Positions 52,418-61,209 of a stretch of 64,000 bases of DNA are shown one piece after another (within the stretch, counting starts at the first letter, position 1; each line of letters begins with the position of its first letter). The notes beneath the pieces are model-generated. The model was not told where the DNA came from and searched no databases. It saw nothing but the letters and a program-made list of their open reading frames with translations. The position numbers and the translations under genes are program-made. Origin of the DNA: Rhizobium anhuiense (GTDB lineage: Bacteria; Pseudomonadota; Alphaproteobacteria; Rhizobiales; Rhizobiaceae); the NCBI RefSeq assembly GCF_003985145.1, contig NZ_ML133524.1, forward strand, positions 310,001 to 374,000, in the 5' to 3' direction.

Positions 52418-52541
52418 AACCGGAAAACCGCGTCCCGATAATGAACATGAAGGCGTCCCGCTTGGGAACAAAGTTTGAACTCGTTAAAATTGTAATTTTA
52501 TATTTGACGAATGTGCAAAACATTCATGTGACGTTGGTTGG

Positions 52542-52597
52542 GATCAAGACCAGTTGCTCGATCAAGCCAGCCTGAATGAGATCAAGGTCAGCTTGAT
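52542..52597. promoter_or_regulatory. iterated GATCAAG sites upstream of PilZ gene
   Basis: Three direct GATCAAG copies start at 52542, 52560 and 52580 (spacings 18 and 20), each followed by CAG within four bases, and one inverted CTTGAT at 52592. This could be a multi-site operator. It ends 42 bases before the PilZ start. No known consensus matched. Confidence 0.45.
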
Positions 52598-52638
52598 TGA
52601 AATTAACCCCAATGCGTCCTGACTGACGGAGAATGTGA

Positions 52639-53040
52639 ATGACTATGCTCCGCGCTACACACCTTGCCACGGTCAAGTCCGCCGTCTACGACCAGCGCTG
52701 GGAAGAATTCATCGTCAAACGGCCAGCCCGCATCGTCGCCGTCCGGCCGTGCCTGACGGGCGTCTCGATGCGAAGCGCCGAGATCATCGATATATCCCAA
52801 GGCGGCGCCACCTTCATCGTCTCGACCACGGCCGGCCTGCCGAAGCATTATTATCTCAACATTCTCGGCCTCGCCTATCGCATCGGCTGCGCCGAGGTCT
52901 ATCGCCACAAGGAACGCATCGGCGTCCGGTTCATCAACATCATGGACCCCGAGGTTCTGCGCCGCGTCGTGCGCACCGATTTCCTCGTCGGCAACATGGA
53001 AGCGATCGCCGCCCGACGTGCGCCGATCTTCAGGGCGTGA
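52639..53040 (+). CDS. PilZ-domain protein
   Basis: A 133-residue protein with one PilZ-type barrel. The second half of the cyclic-di-GMP signature is present, EIIDISQGGATFIVS (about residues 49-63, D-x-S-x-x-G), and a basic segment with Arg (KRPARIVAVRPC) precedes it, although the RxxxR spacing is not standard. The C-terminal RIGVRFINIMDPEVLRRVVRT follows. It could bind cyclic di-GMP and link to the GGDEF/EAL protein at 13.9 kb; this is inference. GGAG lies upstream. The iterated motif lies just before it. Confidence 0.82.
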   Translation: MTMLRATHLATVKSAVYDQRWEEFIVKRPARIVAVRPCLTGVSMRSAEIIDISQGGATFIVSTTAGLPKHYYLNILGLAYRIGCAEVYRHKERIGVRFINIMDPEVLRRVVRTDFLVGNMEAIAARRAPIFRA

Positions 53041-53144
53041 ACCGTCCCATAACAGGCTTGTTGCAGAAATAATCTTGCTTGCGTTGGCCGTGCCCGGGCC
53101 TATTGTTTCGTCAATTGTCAATATGCTCGGGAACCCGCTTTCGC

Positions 53145-54260
53145 ATGTCCGCCTTTTCGCGCTTCACCCCCCTTGCCAGCGCCCTGCCCTCCACAGTTCC
53201 CTTTGTCGGCCCCGAGGCGATCGAACGCCAGCGCGGACTTGCCGTTTCGGCACGCATCGGCGCCAATGAGAACGGCTTCGGCCCAGCCGCTTCCGTGTTT
53301 GCCGCGATGCGCGAAGAGGCCGGCAATATCTGGAAATACAATGATCCGGAGAATTTCGCGCTCAGGGAAGCGCTTGCCGCCCATCTCGGCGTCTCGGCCG
53401 CCAACATCGCCATCGGCAGCGGCATCGACGAATTGCTCGGCCAGATCGTCCGGCTGGTGATCGAACCGGGCGCGCCCGTCGTCACCTCGCTCGGCGCCTA
53501 TCCGACCTTCAATTTCCACGTCGCCGGTTTCGGCGGCCGGCTGGTGACCGTTCCCTACGCCAACGACCGCGAGGACCTCGACGGCCTGCTCGATGCCGTG
53601 AAGCGGGAGAATGCGCCGCTCGTCTATTTTGCCAATCCCGACAATCCGATGGGAAGCTGGTGGGATGCCAAGAGCATCGTCGCTTTCGCCCGGGCGCTGC
53701 CCGAGACGACGCTGATGGTGCTCGACGAGGCCTATAGCGAGACGGGGCCGGCAGGGTCGCTGCCGTCGATCTCCTCGCTGATCGAGCTGCCGAACGTCGT
53801 TCGCACCCGCACCTTCTCCAAGGCCTACGGACTTGCCGGCGCACGGATCGGCTATGTGATCTCGACGCCAGGCACGGCGCAGGCCTTCGACAAAATCCGC
53901 AATCATTTCGGCATGAACCGGCTGGCGACGGCAGCAGCGCTGGCCGCCCTCAAGGACCAGGCCTATCTCGTCGAGGTGGTCGGGAAAATCCATGCGGCGC
54001 GGGAGCGGATCGGCGCTATCGCCCGGGCGAACGGTCTCGAGCCCCTGCCCTCGGCGACCAATTTCGTGGCGATCGACGCCGGACGCGACGGCGTTTATGC
54101 CCGCGCGATCGTCGACGGGCTGATGGAGCATGGCGTCTTCATCCGCATGCCTGGCGTGGCGCCGCTCAATCGCTGCATTCGCATCAGCGTCGGGCCGGAG
54201 GCGGATATGGCGCTCCTCGAAAACGCGCTGCCGCAGGTGCTGAAAAAGATCGGCCGATAA
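53145..54260 (+). CDS. PLP-dependent aminotransferase, HisC-like
   Basis: A 371-residue class I/II aminotransferase. Residues forming the PLP pocket are visible: IGSGIDELLGQIVRL (near residue 89), YFANPDNPMGSWWD, LMVLDEAYSETGP and the Schiff-base Lys in RTRTFSKAYGLAGARIGY (near residue 227). It resembles histidinol-phosphate aminotransferases but lies away from any his gene, so the amino-acid substrate is not certain. The start at 53145 is preferred to 53079 because the family N-terminus begins here. Confidence 0.9.
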   Translation: MSAFSRFTPLASALPSTVPFVGPEAIERQRGLAVSARIGANENGFGPAASVFAAMREEAGNIWKYNDPENFALREALAAHLGVSAANIAIGSGIDELLGQIVRLVIEPGAPVVTSLGAYPTFNFHVAGFGGRLVTVPYANDREDLDGLLDAVKRENAPLVYFANPDNPMGSWWDAKSIVAFARALPETTLMVLDEAYSETGPAGSLPSISSLIELPNVVRTRTFSKAYGLAGARIGYVISTPGTAQAFDKIRNHFGMNRLATAAALAALKDQAYLVEVVGKIHAARERIGAIARANGLEPLPSATNFVAIDAGRDGVYARAIVDGLMEHGVFIRMPGVAPLNRCIRISVGPEADMALLENALPQVLKKIGR

Positions 54261-54395
54261 GGGCAAGAACCGCGGCCGGTGGAGGATCCGGTCGCGGTTC
54301 CCTTCTCCCGGCGTCGGCCCCGTCCAAAGCGCCCCGCCAGCTCCCTCTTTCCGAGGTTGTTATATCGTTCCTACCGAATTGCCGGCAGGTGGGTG

Positions 54396-54662
54396 TCAGT
54401 GAACCGTCATCCACTCGCGGGCGGCGCGCAGCGCTGCCACGAGCTGCATCTTGTCCATGGCGGCGGCCACGTCGGCACGAAGCTCGGCGGCGCGATCGTT
54501 GCCCTTGATGGCAGCGATGTTCAGCCATTTGTGGGCGGCGACGAGATCGACTTCACAGCCGCGGCCGGTCGCATACATCAGACCCATTTCGCAGAAGACA
54601 TCGGCGTTGTTGTCGCCACCCATGGTGGCCGTTTCAGCATTGTGCATTTCAAAGCGTGCCAT
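54396..54662 (-). CDS. Sel1-repeat-like small protein
   Basis: An 88-residue helical protein. The stretch EMGLMYATGRGCEVDLVAAHKWLNIAAIKGN matches a Sel1-type repeat (G-x2-Y-x2-G-x-G, then A-x2-W-x3-A). Such repeats mediate protein binding. An Ala-rich tail follows. The gene is convergent with the aminotransferase gene, with no clear terminator between them. The partner is unknown. Confidence 0.8.
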   Translation of the reverse strand: MARFEMHNAETATMGGDNNADVFCEMGLMYATGRGCEVDLVAAHKWLNIAAIKGNDRAAELRADVAAAMDKMQLVAALRAAREWMTVH

Positions 54663-55109
54663 CGGTTTTATCCCTGTTAGCCTGTTTATGACTTACCCTG
54701 TTTTACCTCCGGGCCTTGCCGTCTATCGCGGCTTGGCGGCCCTTCCGGTCCGGCGGGTTTGCCCCGCTCGTTTGATGGCTTCACTATGCCGAACGGCCTT
54801 CAAAAAACGCCTAAAATGCATGATTAATTCTAGACAAACAAAGTGCAAATGCTTGGTAAATTTGGGTTTTTGTTAAACATCAGATTCCTTGCGAATTAAG
54901 GATTTTCGCGCCAATTTTACGAAAGATTCAGATTTGAAAATAAAGGGATCGTTCATCATGAAATCAGCAGGCGATATCTTTGCAAGCTCGCCGCATGGCT
55001 TTTTTCTCCGGTTTTTCACTCGATCCGCAGAACAACGATCGGGCTTATTTACCTTTACGTTCGCGTCAGTTATTTTCGCGGCCGATCAAGGGACATCATG
55101 GAGGAAAAG
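54663..55109. other. intergenic, AT-rich stretch before DUF2147 gene
   Basis: About 450 bases, clearly AT-richer from 54790 to 54960 than the average for the window. The possible frame beginning at 54958 (MKSAGDIFASSPHGFF) lacks a ribosome-binding site and protein-like character and is not called. The region could hold regulatory sequence. Confidence 0.5.
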
Positions 55110-55448
55110 ATGATCCGCAGCTTCGTTCTCGCCGGCACTATTGCAATGATCGCGGGTATCGCGCATGCCGAGGAGCCGATCGTCGGCAGCTGGAAGACGG
55201 CCGCCGGCGATACGGCGGTGATCGCATCCTGCGGCGGCAGTTATTGCGTGACGCTGAAGACCGGCAAATATGCCGGCCGGAAGATCGGCACGCTTGCGGG
55301 AACCGGCGGCAGCTATGCCGGCGAGATCACCGACCCGGCGGCCGAAAAGACCTATAGCGGTTCGGGCAAGATTTCCGGCAATTCGCTGAGGATGCAGGGC
55401 TGCGTGATGAAGATCCTTTGCAAGTCGCAGACCTGGACGCGGCTCTGA
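55110..55448 (+). CDS. DUF2147-family secreted protein
   Basis: A 112-residue exported protein. Residues 1-19 form a signal peptide (MIRSFVLAGTIAMIAGIAHA), followed by the DUF2147 start EEPIVGSWKTAAGDTAVIAS. Four cysteines (residues about 42, 47, 101 and 107) may form disulfides in the periplasm. Function unknown. The start at 55110 has GGAGG 6 bases upstream; the ATG at 55098 would add MEEK only. A strong terminator follows. Confidence 0.88.
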   Translation: MIRSFVLAGTIAMIAGIAHAEEPIVGSWKTAAGDTAVIASCGGSYCVTLKTGKYAGRKIGTLAGTGGSYAGEITDPAAEKTYSGSGKISGNSLRMQGCVMKILCKSQTWTRL

Positions 55449-55472
55449 ACCATAGACAACTCATCCCAATTA

Positions 55473-55512
55473 TAGAAGCATGCCGGCACACCGGCATGCT
55501 TCTATGCTCTTT
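55473..55512 (+). terminator. strong terminator after DUF2147 gene
   Basis: A 14-bp perfect stem (TAGAAGCATGCCGG / CCGGCATGCTTCTA) with a 4-nt loop, followed by TGCTCTTTA. It is 24 bases after the DUF2147 stop. Confidence 0.85.
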
Positions 55513-55707
55513 ACCGCCCCATTTGGTAAGCCGTCCGGCGATGGCCGAAGGGGGCGATCCGCCCGACGAACCCTTATAAATCCTCTCCGCACCCCTCCCG
55601 AGCCTGCCCGGCAAGCTGAACGGTGGATGAACCGGCATCTCAGCACTCGTTCAGCCGCGGCATGGCAAAACTCTTGTCACGATAGAGTTGCGATCGGGGG
55701 CAAGGCA

Positions 55708-55887
55708 ATGGACCTCTATATTCTGGCAAGACGCTTTAGCATCATCACGCTGTTTGCGGCGATCTTCGCGGTCACATTTTCGGCGGTCGTGGTGCACGAA
55801 GGCGGTGGCGGTGCCCAGTCGCATTTCGGGGCGAGCTATACCTGCCTGGAGAGAAACGGCACCTTCTGCGCGCCTGCGGTGCGCTGA
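55708..55887 (+). CDS. small membrane or exported protein, 59 residues
   Basis: A short protein MDLYILARRFSIITLFAAIF, AVTFSAVVVHEGGGGAQSHF, GASYTCLERNGTFCAPAVR. One transmembrane helix or signal-like segment at residues 8-28 is followed by a Gly-rich turn and two Cys. A weak CAAGG lies 4 bases before the ATG. I do not recognise a family. A leader-type exported peptide is possible. Confidence 0.55.
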   Translation: MDLYILARRFSIITLFAAIFAVTFSAVVVHEGGGGAQSHFGASYTCLERNGTFCAPAVR

Positions 55888-56059
55888 CCAATGCGCATCG
55901 TACGACGCGCTTTAAATCTTTGATTTACGCATGTCGTTGTCCCAATACCGCTGCGCAGTTTTGGGCGACAGGCATCCGCACCAGACGCGGAAGAGGATAA
56001 AAAATCGGAATCCGCCGGCGCGTCGTTTGCTTGTCAAAAACAACTCTCTATAATGCGTC

Positions 56060-57565
56060 ATGAACAAACGAATCTCCCCTTTGTCGCCCCTCGACACATC
56101 CTCTCCACCCCCTTTCCAGCCTGAGAGTTTCGATGATCCCGCCAAGGCGGTCGAGGCGCTGACGGCGCTTTACGAGCGCAATACGGCGTTTCTGATCCAG
56201 AACTTCAGCGAACTCGCACAGGGCGCACCGATTTCCTCGCGCTACCGCGCTTTTTATCCGCAGGTCAGCATCGAGACGACAAGCTTCGGCCATGTCGATT
56301 CGCGGCTTTCCTATGGTCATGTCACGGCGCCCGGCATCTATACGACGACAGTCACCCGGCCGAAGCTCTTCAAGCATTACCTGAAGGAGCAGCTGACGTT
56401 GCTGATGAAGAGCCACAATGTTCCTGTCATCGTCTCGGAATCGACGACGCCGATCCCCTTGCACTTCGCCTTCGGCGAGGGTGCGCATGTGGAAGCATCG
56501 ACCAACGCCTTCATCGACGTTCCGATGCGCGATATCTTCGACACGCCCGATCTCAACACCACCGACGACGAGATCGCCAACGGCGAATATATCCCGCCGC
56601 CGGGAGAGCCCTCGCCGCTTGCGCCGTTTACCGCGCAACGCATCGACTATTCGCTCGCCCGGCTGTCGCATTATACGGCGACGCATGCCGAGCATTTCCA
56701 GAATTTCGTGCTGTTTACGAACTACCAGTTCTATATCGACGAATTCTGCGGCTGGGCGCGCAAGCTGATGGCCGAGGGCGGCGGCGATGGCTATACCGCC
56801 TTCGTCGAGCCCGGCAATGTCGTCACCCTGCCCGGCTCGAACGCGCCGGAAACGGATGCGGCGCTTACCCGCCTGCCGCAGATGCCGGCCTACCATCTGA
56901 AGAAGAAGGGCCATGCCGGGATTACCATGATCAATATCGGCGTCGGCCCCTCCAACGCCAAGACGATCACTGACCACGTCGCCGTGCTGCGCCCGCATGC
57001 CTGGCTGATGCTCGGCCACTGCGCCGGTCTTCGCAACAGCCAGCGGCTCGGCGATTATGTTCTCGCCCATGCCTATATGCGCGAGGACCATGTTCTCGAC
57101 GACGACCTGCCGGTCTGGGTGCCGATCCCGGCGCTGGCCGAAGTCCAGGTGGCGCTGGAAGCGGCCGTTGCCGAAATCACCGGCTATGAAGGTTTCGAGC
57201 TGAAGCGCATTATGCGCACCGGCACGGTCGGCACGATCGATAACCGCAACTGGGAACTGCGTGACCAGCGCGGGCCGGTGAAGCGGCTCTCCCAGGCGCG
57301 CGCCATCGCGCTCGATATGGAATCGGCGACGATCGCCGCCAACGGCTTCCGCTTCCGCGTGCCCTATGGCACGCTGCTCTGCGTCTCCGACAAGCCGCTG
57401 CACGGCGAATTGAAGCTGCCAGGCATGGCGACGGCCTTCTACCGGACGCAGGTCAACCAGCATCTGCAGATCGGCATCCGCGCCGTCCAGAAGCTGGCCG
57501 CCATGCCGAAGGAAGCGCTGCATTCACGTAAGCTGCGCAGCTTCTTCGAAACGGCCTTCCAATAG
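56060..57565 (+). CDS. amn: AMP nucleosidase
   Basis: Cleaves AMP into adenine and ribose 5-phosphate and so helps balance the adenylate pool. The 501-residue length is typical. The N-terminal regulatory part (ERNTAFLIQNFSELAQG, about residues 40-55) and the C-terminal phosphorylase-like catalytic domain (TMINIGVGPSNAKTITDHVA, LMLGHCAGLRNSQRLGDYVL, and AIALDMESATIAANGFRFRV with catalytic Asp/Glu, about residues 415-435) are all present. The gene stands alone; the minus-strand gene at 57570-57785 is convergent, 4 bases away. Confidence 0.95.
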   Translation: MNKRISPLSPLDTSSPPPFQPESFDDPAKAVEALTALYERNTAFLIQNFSELAQGAPISSRYRAFYPQVSIETTSFGHVDSRLSYGHVTAPGIYTTTVTRPKLFKHYLKEQLTLLMKSHNVPVIVSESTTPIPLHFAFGEGAHVEASTNAFIDVPMRDIFDTPDLNTTDDEIANGEYIPPPGEPSPLAPFTAQRIDYSLARLSHYTATHAEHFQNFVLFTNYQFYIDEFCGWARKLMAEGGGDGYTAFVEPGNVVTLPGSNAPETDAALTRLPQMPAYHLKKKGHAGITMINIGVGPSNAKTITDHVAVLRPHAWLMLGHCAGLRNSQRLGDYVLAHAYMREDHVLDDDLPVWVPIPALAEVQVALEAAVAEITGYEGFELKRIMRTGTVGTIDNRNWELRDQRGPVKRLSQARAIALDMESATIAANGFRFRVPYGTLLCVSDKPLHGELKLPGMATAFYRTQVNQHLQIGIRAVQKLAAMPKEALHSRKLRSFFETAFQ

Positions 57566-57569
57566 GCCG

Positions 57570-57785
57570 TCACCTGCCTGTCACAACAGACGCCGAGCCG
57601 TCCGCTAGCATCTGCGGCCTGCCCGCGGCAAGGTTCAGCCCTGAAATCAGCAGGGTGAAGGCGGCGATGACGAAAGCGATGCGCAGAAGAGCCTTCAGCG
57701 CGTCGGCATCGTCCAGCCCCAATTGACGCTTCTCGCGGCGGCGTGCCCAGATCTGGCTTGCCAGGGCGATTTCAAGAATGCTCAT
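57570..57785 (-). CDS. small membrane protein, 71 residues
   Basis: A 71-residue protein with one membrane helix (KALLRIAFVIAAFTLLISGL, about residues 32-51), a basic N-terminus (ASQIWARRREKRQLGLDD) and a short hydrophilic tail. It has GAGGAG 7 bases before the ATG. Function unknown. It diverges from the YciI genes across 154 bases; a promoter-like motif for the sigma factor lies upstream of it on the minus strand too. Confidence 0.7.
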   Translation of the reverse strand: MSILEIALASQIWARRREKRQLGLDDADALKALLRIAFVIAAFTLLISGLNLAAGRPQMLADGSASVVTGR

Positions 57786-57819
57786 TGTCGTTCTCCTCGA
57801 CAGGTTTCGATGAAGCCTT

Positions 57820-57846
57820 GTCGAGCGCTGCCTTGCGATTTCGACA
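57820..57846 (-). promoter_or_regulatory. ECF-like promoter motif for the divergent small gene
   Basis: On the minus strand TGTCGA and CGAC are separated by 17 bases. This matches the motif at 57877 except for one base in the -10 part. It would start transcription about 28 bases before the ATG of the 71-residue gene. Confidence 0.4.
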
Positions 57847-57876
57847 GCCGGCCGGAACAAAGATTTTTTCCGCCGC

Positions 57877-57903
57877 TGTCGAATTGCGTGGAGCTCGGTC
57901 GTC
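57877..57903 (+). promoter_or_regulatory. ECF-like promoter for YciI-sigma operon
   Basis: TGTCGA and CGTC are separated by 17 bases, in the form expected for an ECF sigma factor promoter. The motif lies 36 bases before the first YciI gene. An autoregulated operon is plausible. Confidence 0.6.
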
Positions 57904-57939
57904 CAGGGTTATTGAATACTCACAAGGAGGCTGCCTGCG

Positions 57940-58296
57940 ATGAAATATCTCTGTCAGGTCTGGTTCGATGGCGGTGTGCTCGACGCCATGACGAAAGAGG
58001 AGAAGGCCGAACTCGACACCAATTCCCTGGCCTATGACAAGGACCTTGCCGAAAGCGGGCATATGATTGTCGCGCAGGCGCTGCAGCCGCCGACATCGGC
58101 GGTGACCGTGCGGGTGCGGGGCGGCGAGATGTCGGTGACGGACGGTCCCTTCGCCGAGACGAAGGAGGCGCTCGGCGGCTTTATCCTGATCGAGGCAAAG
58201 GATCTCAACGAGGCGATCCGCATCGCCGCCGGCATTCCGCTCGCCAGGCTCGGTGCGATCGAAGTGCGGCCAATCCACGAATTCGGAGCTAAATGA
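57940..58296 (+). CDS. YciI/DGPF-family protein 1
   Basis: A 118-residue protein of the YciI-like (DGPF) family, with KYLCQVWFDGG at the N-terminus, SVTDGPFAETKEALGGFILI (about residues 66-85, the DGPF motif) and IPLARLGAIEVRPIHEF at the end. Related proteins bind small molecules with a His-Asp type site; the function is unknown. AAGGAGG lies 9 bases upstream. It is the first gene of an apparent four-gene unit with two paralogues and a sigma factor. Confidence 0.9.
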   Translation: MKYLCQVWFDGGVLDAMTKEEKAELDTNSLAYDKDLAESGHMIVAQALQPPTSAVTVRVRGGEMSVTDGPFAETKEALGGFILIEAKDLNEAIRIAAGIPLARLGAIEVRPIHEFGAK

Positions 58297-58306
58297 GGAG
58301 AGACCG

Positions 58307-58666
58307 ATGAAATTTCTATGCCAGATCTGGTTCGACACGGAAAAAAGCAAGCTGGTCCCTCAGACCGAATGGGATGCGCTCACACAGGAGTGCATCACCA
58401 GCGACAATCGCTGGCGCGAGAGCGGTCATCTGCAGGTGGCGCTCGCCTTGCATGAACCGTCAACGGCGATCACGGTCCGCCTGCGCAATGGCGAGGCCTT
58501 TGCGACCGATGGCCCATTTGCCGAAATCAAAGAGCACCTCGGCGGTTTTGTGCTGATCGAAGCCGAGAACATCGAGGAGGCGAAGACGATCGTGTCGAGT
58601 TTTCCGATCCTCAAATATTGCTCAATCGAAGTGCGCCCGACTTACTCCATCCAGGATGGGAAATAG
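58307..58666 (+). CDS. YciI/DGPF-family protein 2
   Basis: A 119-residue paralogue of its neighbours: KFLCQIWFDTEKSKLVP, FATDGPFAEIKEHLGGFVLI with the DGPF motif (about residues 65-84) and YCSIEVRPTYSIQ at the C-terminus. GAGGAG lies 7 bases upstream. It begins 10 bases after the first YciI stop. The repeated gene order suggests duplication. Confidence 0.9.
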   Translation: MKFLCQIWFDTEKSKLVPQTEWDALTQECITSDNRWRESGHLQVALALHEPSTAITVRLRNGEAFATDGPFAEIKEHLGGFVLIEAENIEEAKTIVSSFPILKYCSIEVRPTYSIQDGK

Positions 58667-58668
58667 CC

Positions 58669-59028
58669 ATGCGCTACATCTGCCTGATTTATAACAGTGC
58701 CGACACCGACGGCAGGCTGACCGCGGCGGAAACCGATGAACTCGTCAAAGCGCATTTCGCCTTCGACGAGGAGCTGCGCCGCGACGGCATCATGATCCAT
58801 GCCGATGCGCTTGAGATGCCTGATAAGGCGACCGTGCTGCGTGTTCGAAACAACAGCCTGTCAGCTACCGACGGCCCCTATGTCGAAACCAAGGAGCATC
58901 TGGCCGGCTTCTACGTCATCGAGGCGCCTGACATGGTGAAAGCCAGGGAGATTGCCGGGCGGATCCCATCGGCACGTTTCGGCGCGGTCGAACTGAGGCC
59001 CGTGCGAATGCTGACCCTGCCGGACTGA
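58669..59028 (+). CDS. YciI/DGPF-family protein 3
   Basis: A 119-residue third paralogue: RYICLIYNSADTDGRLT, SATDGPYVETKEHLAGFYVI (DGPY in place of DGPF, about residues 63-82) and FGAVELRPVRM at the C-terminus. Its start lies 2 bases after the second gene's stop, so translation is probably coupled. It is more divergent than the first two. A sigma factor gene follows after 9 bases. Confidence 0.9.
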   Translation: MRYICLIYNSADTDGRLTAAETDELVKAHFAFDEELRRDGIMIHADALEMPDKATVLRVRNNSLSATDGPYVETKEHLAGFYVIEAPDMVKAREIAGRIPSARFGAVELRPVRMLTLPD

Positions 59029-59037
59029 GGTGGCCCG

Positions 59038-60279
59038 TTGGAACGCGTGATCGAGGAGATCTATCGAACGCAGTCGCGCCGGGTGCTGGCGACGCTGATC
59101 CGCCTGCTCGGCGATTTCGACCGGGCGGAGGAAGCGCTGCACGACGCCTTCGCTGCGGCCGCCCGGACATGGCCGACGGACGGCATTCCCGGCAATCCCT
59201 TCGCCTGGCTCGTTTCGACGGGACGCTTCAAGGCGATCGACACGATCCGGCGGCGGGCGCGTTTCGATGCTTCGCAGCATCACATCGAAGACAGCCTCTA
59301 CTCCCCCGACGCAACGGAGATCGGCGACATGGAACCGATCGAGGACGACATGCTGCGGCTGATCTTCACCTGCTGCCATCCGCTAATTCCGGCCGATGCG
59401 CAGATGGCGATGGCACTCAGAGAAATCTGCGGACTGACCACCGAAGAGATCGCCCATGCCTTCCTCATTCCGGCGCCGACGGTGGCGCAGCGGATCGTGC
59501 GCGCCAAGGGCAAGATCCGGGCGGCGAAGATCCCCTACGAGGTGCCGGGCCGCGAAGCGCTGCCGCCGCGGCTCGACCGGGTGTTACACGTCATCTACCT
59601 CGTCTTCAACGAGGGCTATTCCGCCTCTTCGGGCGAAGACGTGGTCCGCGCCGACCTGACCGCAGAGGCGATACGTCTGGCGCGGCTGCTTCTGGCGCTG
59701 CTGCCGCATCCCGACGTCTCCGGCCTGCTGGCTTTGATGCTGCTGCAGGACTCCCGCCGCGCCGCCCGCCGCGGCGAAGAGGGATCGCTGGTGCTGCTTG
59801 CCGATCAGGACCGCTCGCTCTGGGATCATGCGAAGATTAGGGAAGGCCTGGCGCTACTCAAGGAGGCGATGCGGGCGGGAGAGATCGGCACCTATACGCT
59901 GCAGGCGGCGATCGCCGCCGAGCATGCCAGGGCGCCGGCTGCCGAAGAGACCGACTGGCGGCGGATCGCCTTTTATTACGATCTGCTTCTGGCAGCCCAG
60001 CCCTCCCCGATCGTCGAGCTGAACCGCGCCGTGGCGATCGCGATGGCGGACGGGCCGGCAAAGGGGCTGGAACTGATCGATGCCATTCTGGCCCGCCGGG
60101 AGCTGCAGGCCTATCACCTCGCCCATTCGGCGCGCGCCGATTTCCTGCGCCGTCTCGGCCGGAGACAAGAGGCGATCGCCGCCTATGAAACGGCGCTGTC
60201 GCTCTGCCGGCAGGAGCCGGAGCAGGCGTTTCTGAGAAAACGGATTTCAGAGCTTGCCGCGGCGTCCGAGCGGCAGTGA
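59038..60279 (+). CDS. ECF42-type RNA polymerase sigma factor
   Basis: A 413-residue protein with an ECF sigma factor N-terminus: region 2 (VLATLIRLLGDFDRAEEALH, FAWLVSTGRFKAIDTIRRRA, about residues 15-82) and region 4 (LTTEEIAHAFLIPAPTVAQR, about residues 133-152). A long C-terminal extension of about 220 residues (from RLDRVLHVIYLVFNEGYSAS) follows, with TPR-like helices, as described for ECF42 sigma factors linked to DGPF proteins. It starts at TTG with GAGG about 6 bases upstream. No anti-sigma factor gene is visible nearby. Control may be by the C-terminal extension, which is inference. It overlaps the end of the next, convergent gene by 33 bases. Confidence 0.9.
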   Translation: MERVIEEIYRTQSRRVLATLIRLLGDFDRAEEALHDAFAAAARTWPTDGIPGNPFAWLVSTGRFKAIDTIRRRARFDASQHHIEDSLYSPDATEIGDMEPIEDDMLRLIFTCCHPLIPADAQMAMALREICGLTTEEIAHAFLIPAPTVAQRIVRAKGKIRAAKIPYEVPGREALPPRLDRVLHVIYLVFNEGYSASSGEDVVRADLTAEAIRLARLLLALLPHPDVSGLLALMLLQDSRRAARRGEEGSLVLLADQDRSLWDHAKIREGLALLKEAMRAGEIGTYTLQAAIAAEHARAPAAEETDWRRIAFYYDLLLAAQPSPIVELNRAVAIAMADGPAKGLELIDAILARRELQAYHLAHSARADFLRRLGRRQEAIAAYETALSLCRQEPEQAFLRKRISELAAASERQ

Positions 60280-61209
60280 GATCGCCGTGCCGGTGAGCGC
60301 CGAGACGATGATCAGCAGGTGGGCATTGATGCTCGCCTGCGCCAGCGCGGCCAGAGCCATCCGCTCGCTCGAGGCACCGAGAGCGATGGCGCCGGCGGTG
60401 ATGCCGGCCGGATAGGTGCCGACGCCGCCCGGCGCATGCATCGGCAACACGGAGGAGAGCTCGCCGCCGAGCGCGCCGCCGAAGCTTGCCGCCATCGGCG
60501 ACACGCCCATCAGGCCGAGCGCCCAGGCAAGCACCATCACCTTCACCAGCCAGTTGACGATGGTCATCGCCCAGGCGCGCGCAAAGGCCACGGCATCGAG
60601 CGGCAAACCGTTTTCGATCTCGGCGACGAATTTCTGCGCCTTATTAGGCAGCAGCCGGGCGGCGAGGCGCAGCAGCGGCTTGCGGGCGGCAAAGGCTGCG
60701 ACCGGCAACAGCAGAAAGGCGGTCCAGAGCGACCAGGCAACAGCCGCATTGGCGGCGGCGACGGCAAAGCCGATGCCAGCGGCGGCCAGAAGCGCGTGCA
60801 GGTCGAGCAGCCGCATGACGAAGAGCGCCGAGGTTCCGCGCGTCAGCGGAATGCCGAATTCGGTGCGCATCAGCAGCGGAAAGCTGGTCTCGCCGGTGCG
60901 GAAGGGCAGCATGATGTTCAAGAGGTTGTGGATCTGCGTGACGCGGAAGAGGACGGCGAACCGGCCGGCCGTTTCCTTTGGAAAATAATCATAGATGCGC
61001 CAGGTGCGCAGGAAATAGGTGCTCGTCAAAAGCACGAGCGCGCCGATCACCGGACCGGCGCCGACATCGGCCCATTGCCTGATGATGACGGGCCACCCCC
61101 AGAACCATTGGATGAAGAGCGCATAGGCTGCGACGATGACGACCGTCAGAATGGTCATGCGATTGCGCATAAACCAGGATTGCCGGCTTTCAACGATCGA
61201 GCTCTTCAT
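60247..61209 (-). CDS. flippase-like (UPF0104/MprF-type) membrane protein
   Basis: A 320-residue polytopic membrane protein with about 8 helices, related to the lysylphosphatidylglycerol-synthase TM family: VTQIHNLLNIMLPFRTGETS, FPLLMRTEFGIPLTRGTSAL and GELSSVLPMHAPGGVGTYPAG (near residue 255), a known family motif. It may flip lipid-linked sugars across the inner membrane. The start at 61209 is chosen because MKSSIVES resembles a real N-terminus, but only a weak GAGG lies upstream; 61239 (MPTQARNAYY) is an alternative. The 3' end overlaps the sigma factor gene. Confidence 0.85.
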   Translation of the reverse strand: MKSSIVESRQSWFMRNRMTILTVVIVAAYALFIQWFWGWPVIIRQWADVGAGPVIGALVLLTSTYFLRTWRIYDYFPKETAGRFAVLFRVTQIHNLLNIMLPFRTGETSFPLLMRTEFGIPLTRGTSALFVMRLLDLHALLAAAGIGFAVAAANAAVAWSLWTAFLLLPVAAFAARKPLLRLAARLLPNKAQKFVAEIENGLPLDAVAFARAWAMTIVNWLVKVMVLAWALGLMGVSPMAASFGGALGGELSSVLPMHAPGGVGTYPAGITAGAIALGASSERMALAALAQASINAHLLIIVSALTGTAISLPLGRRGKL

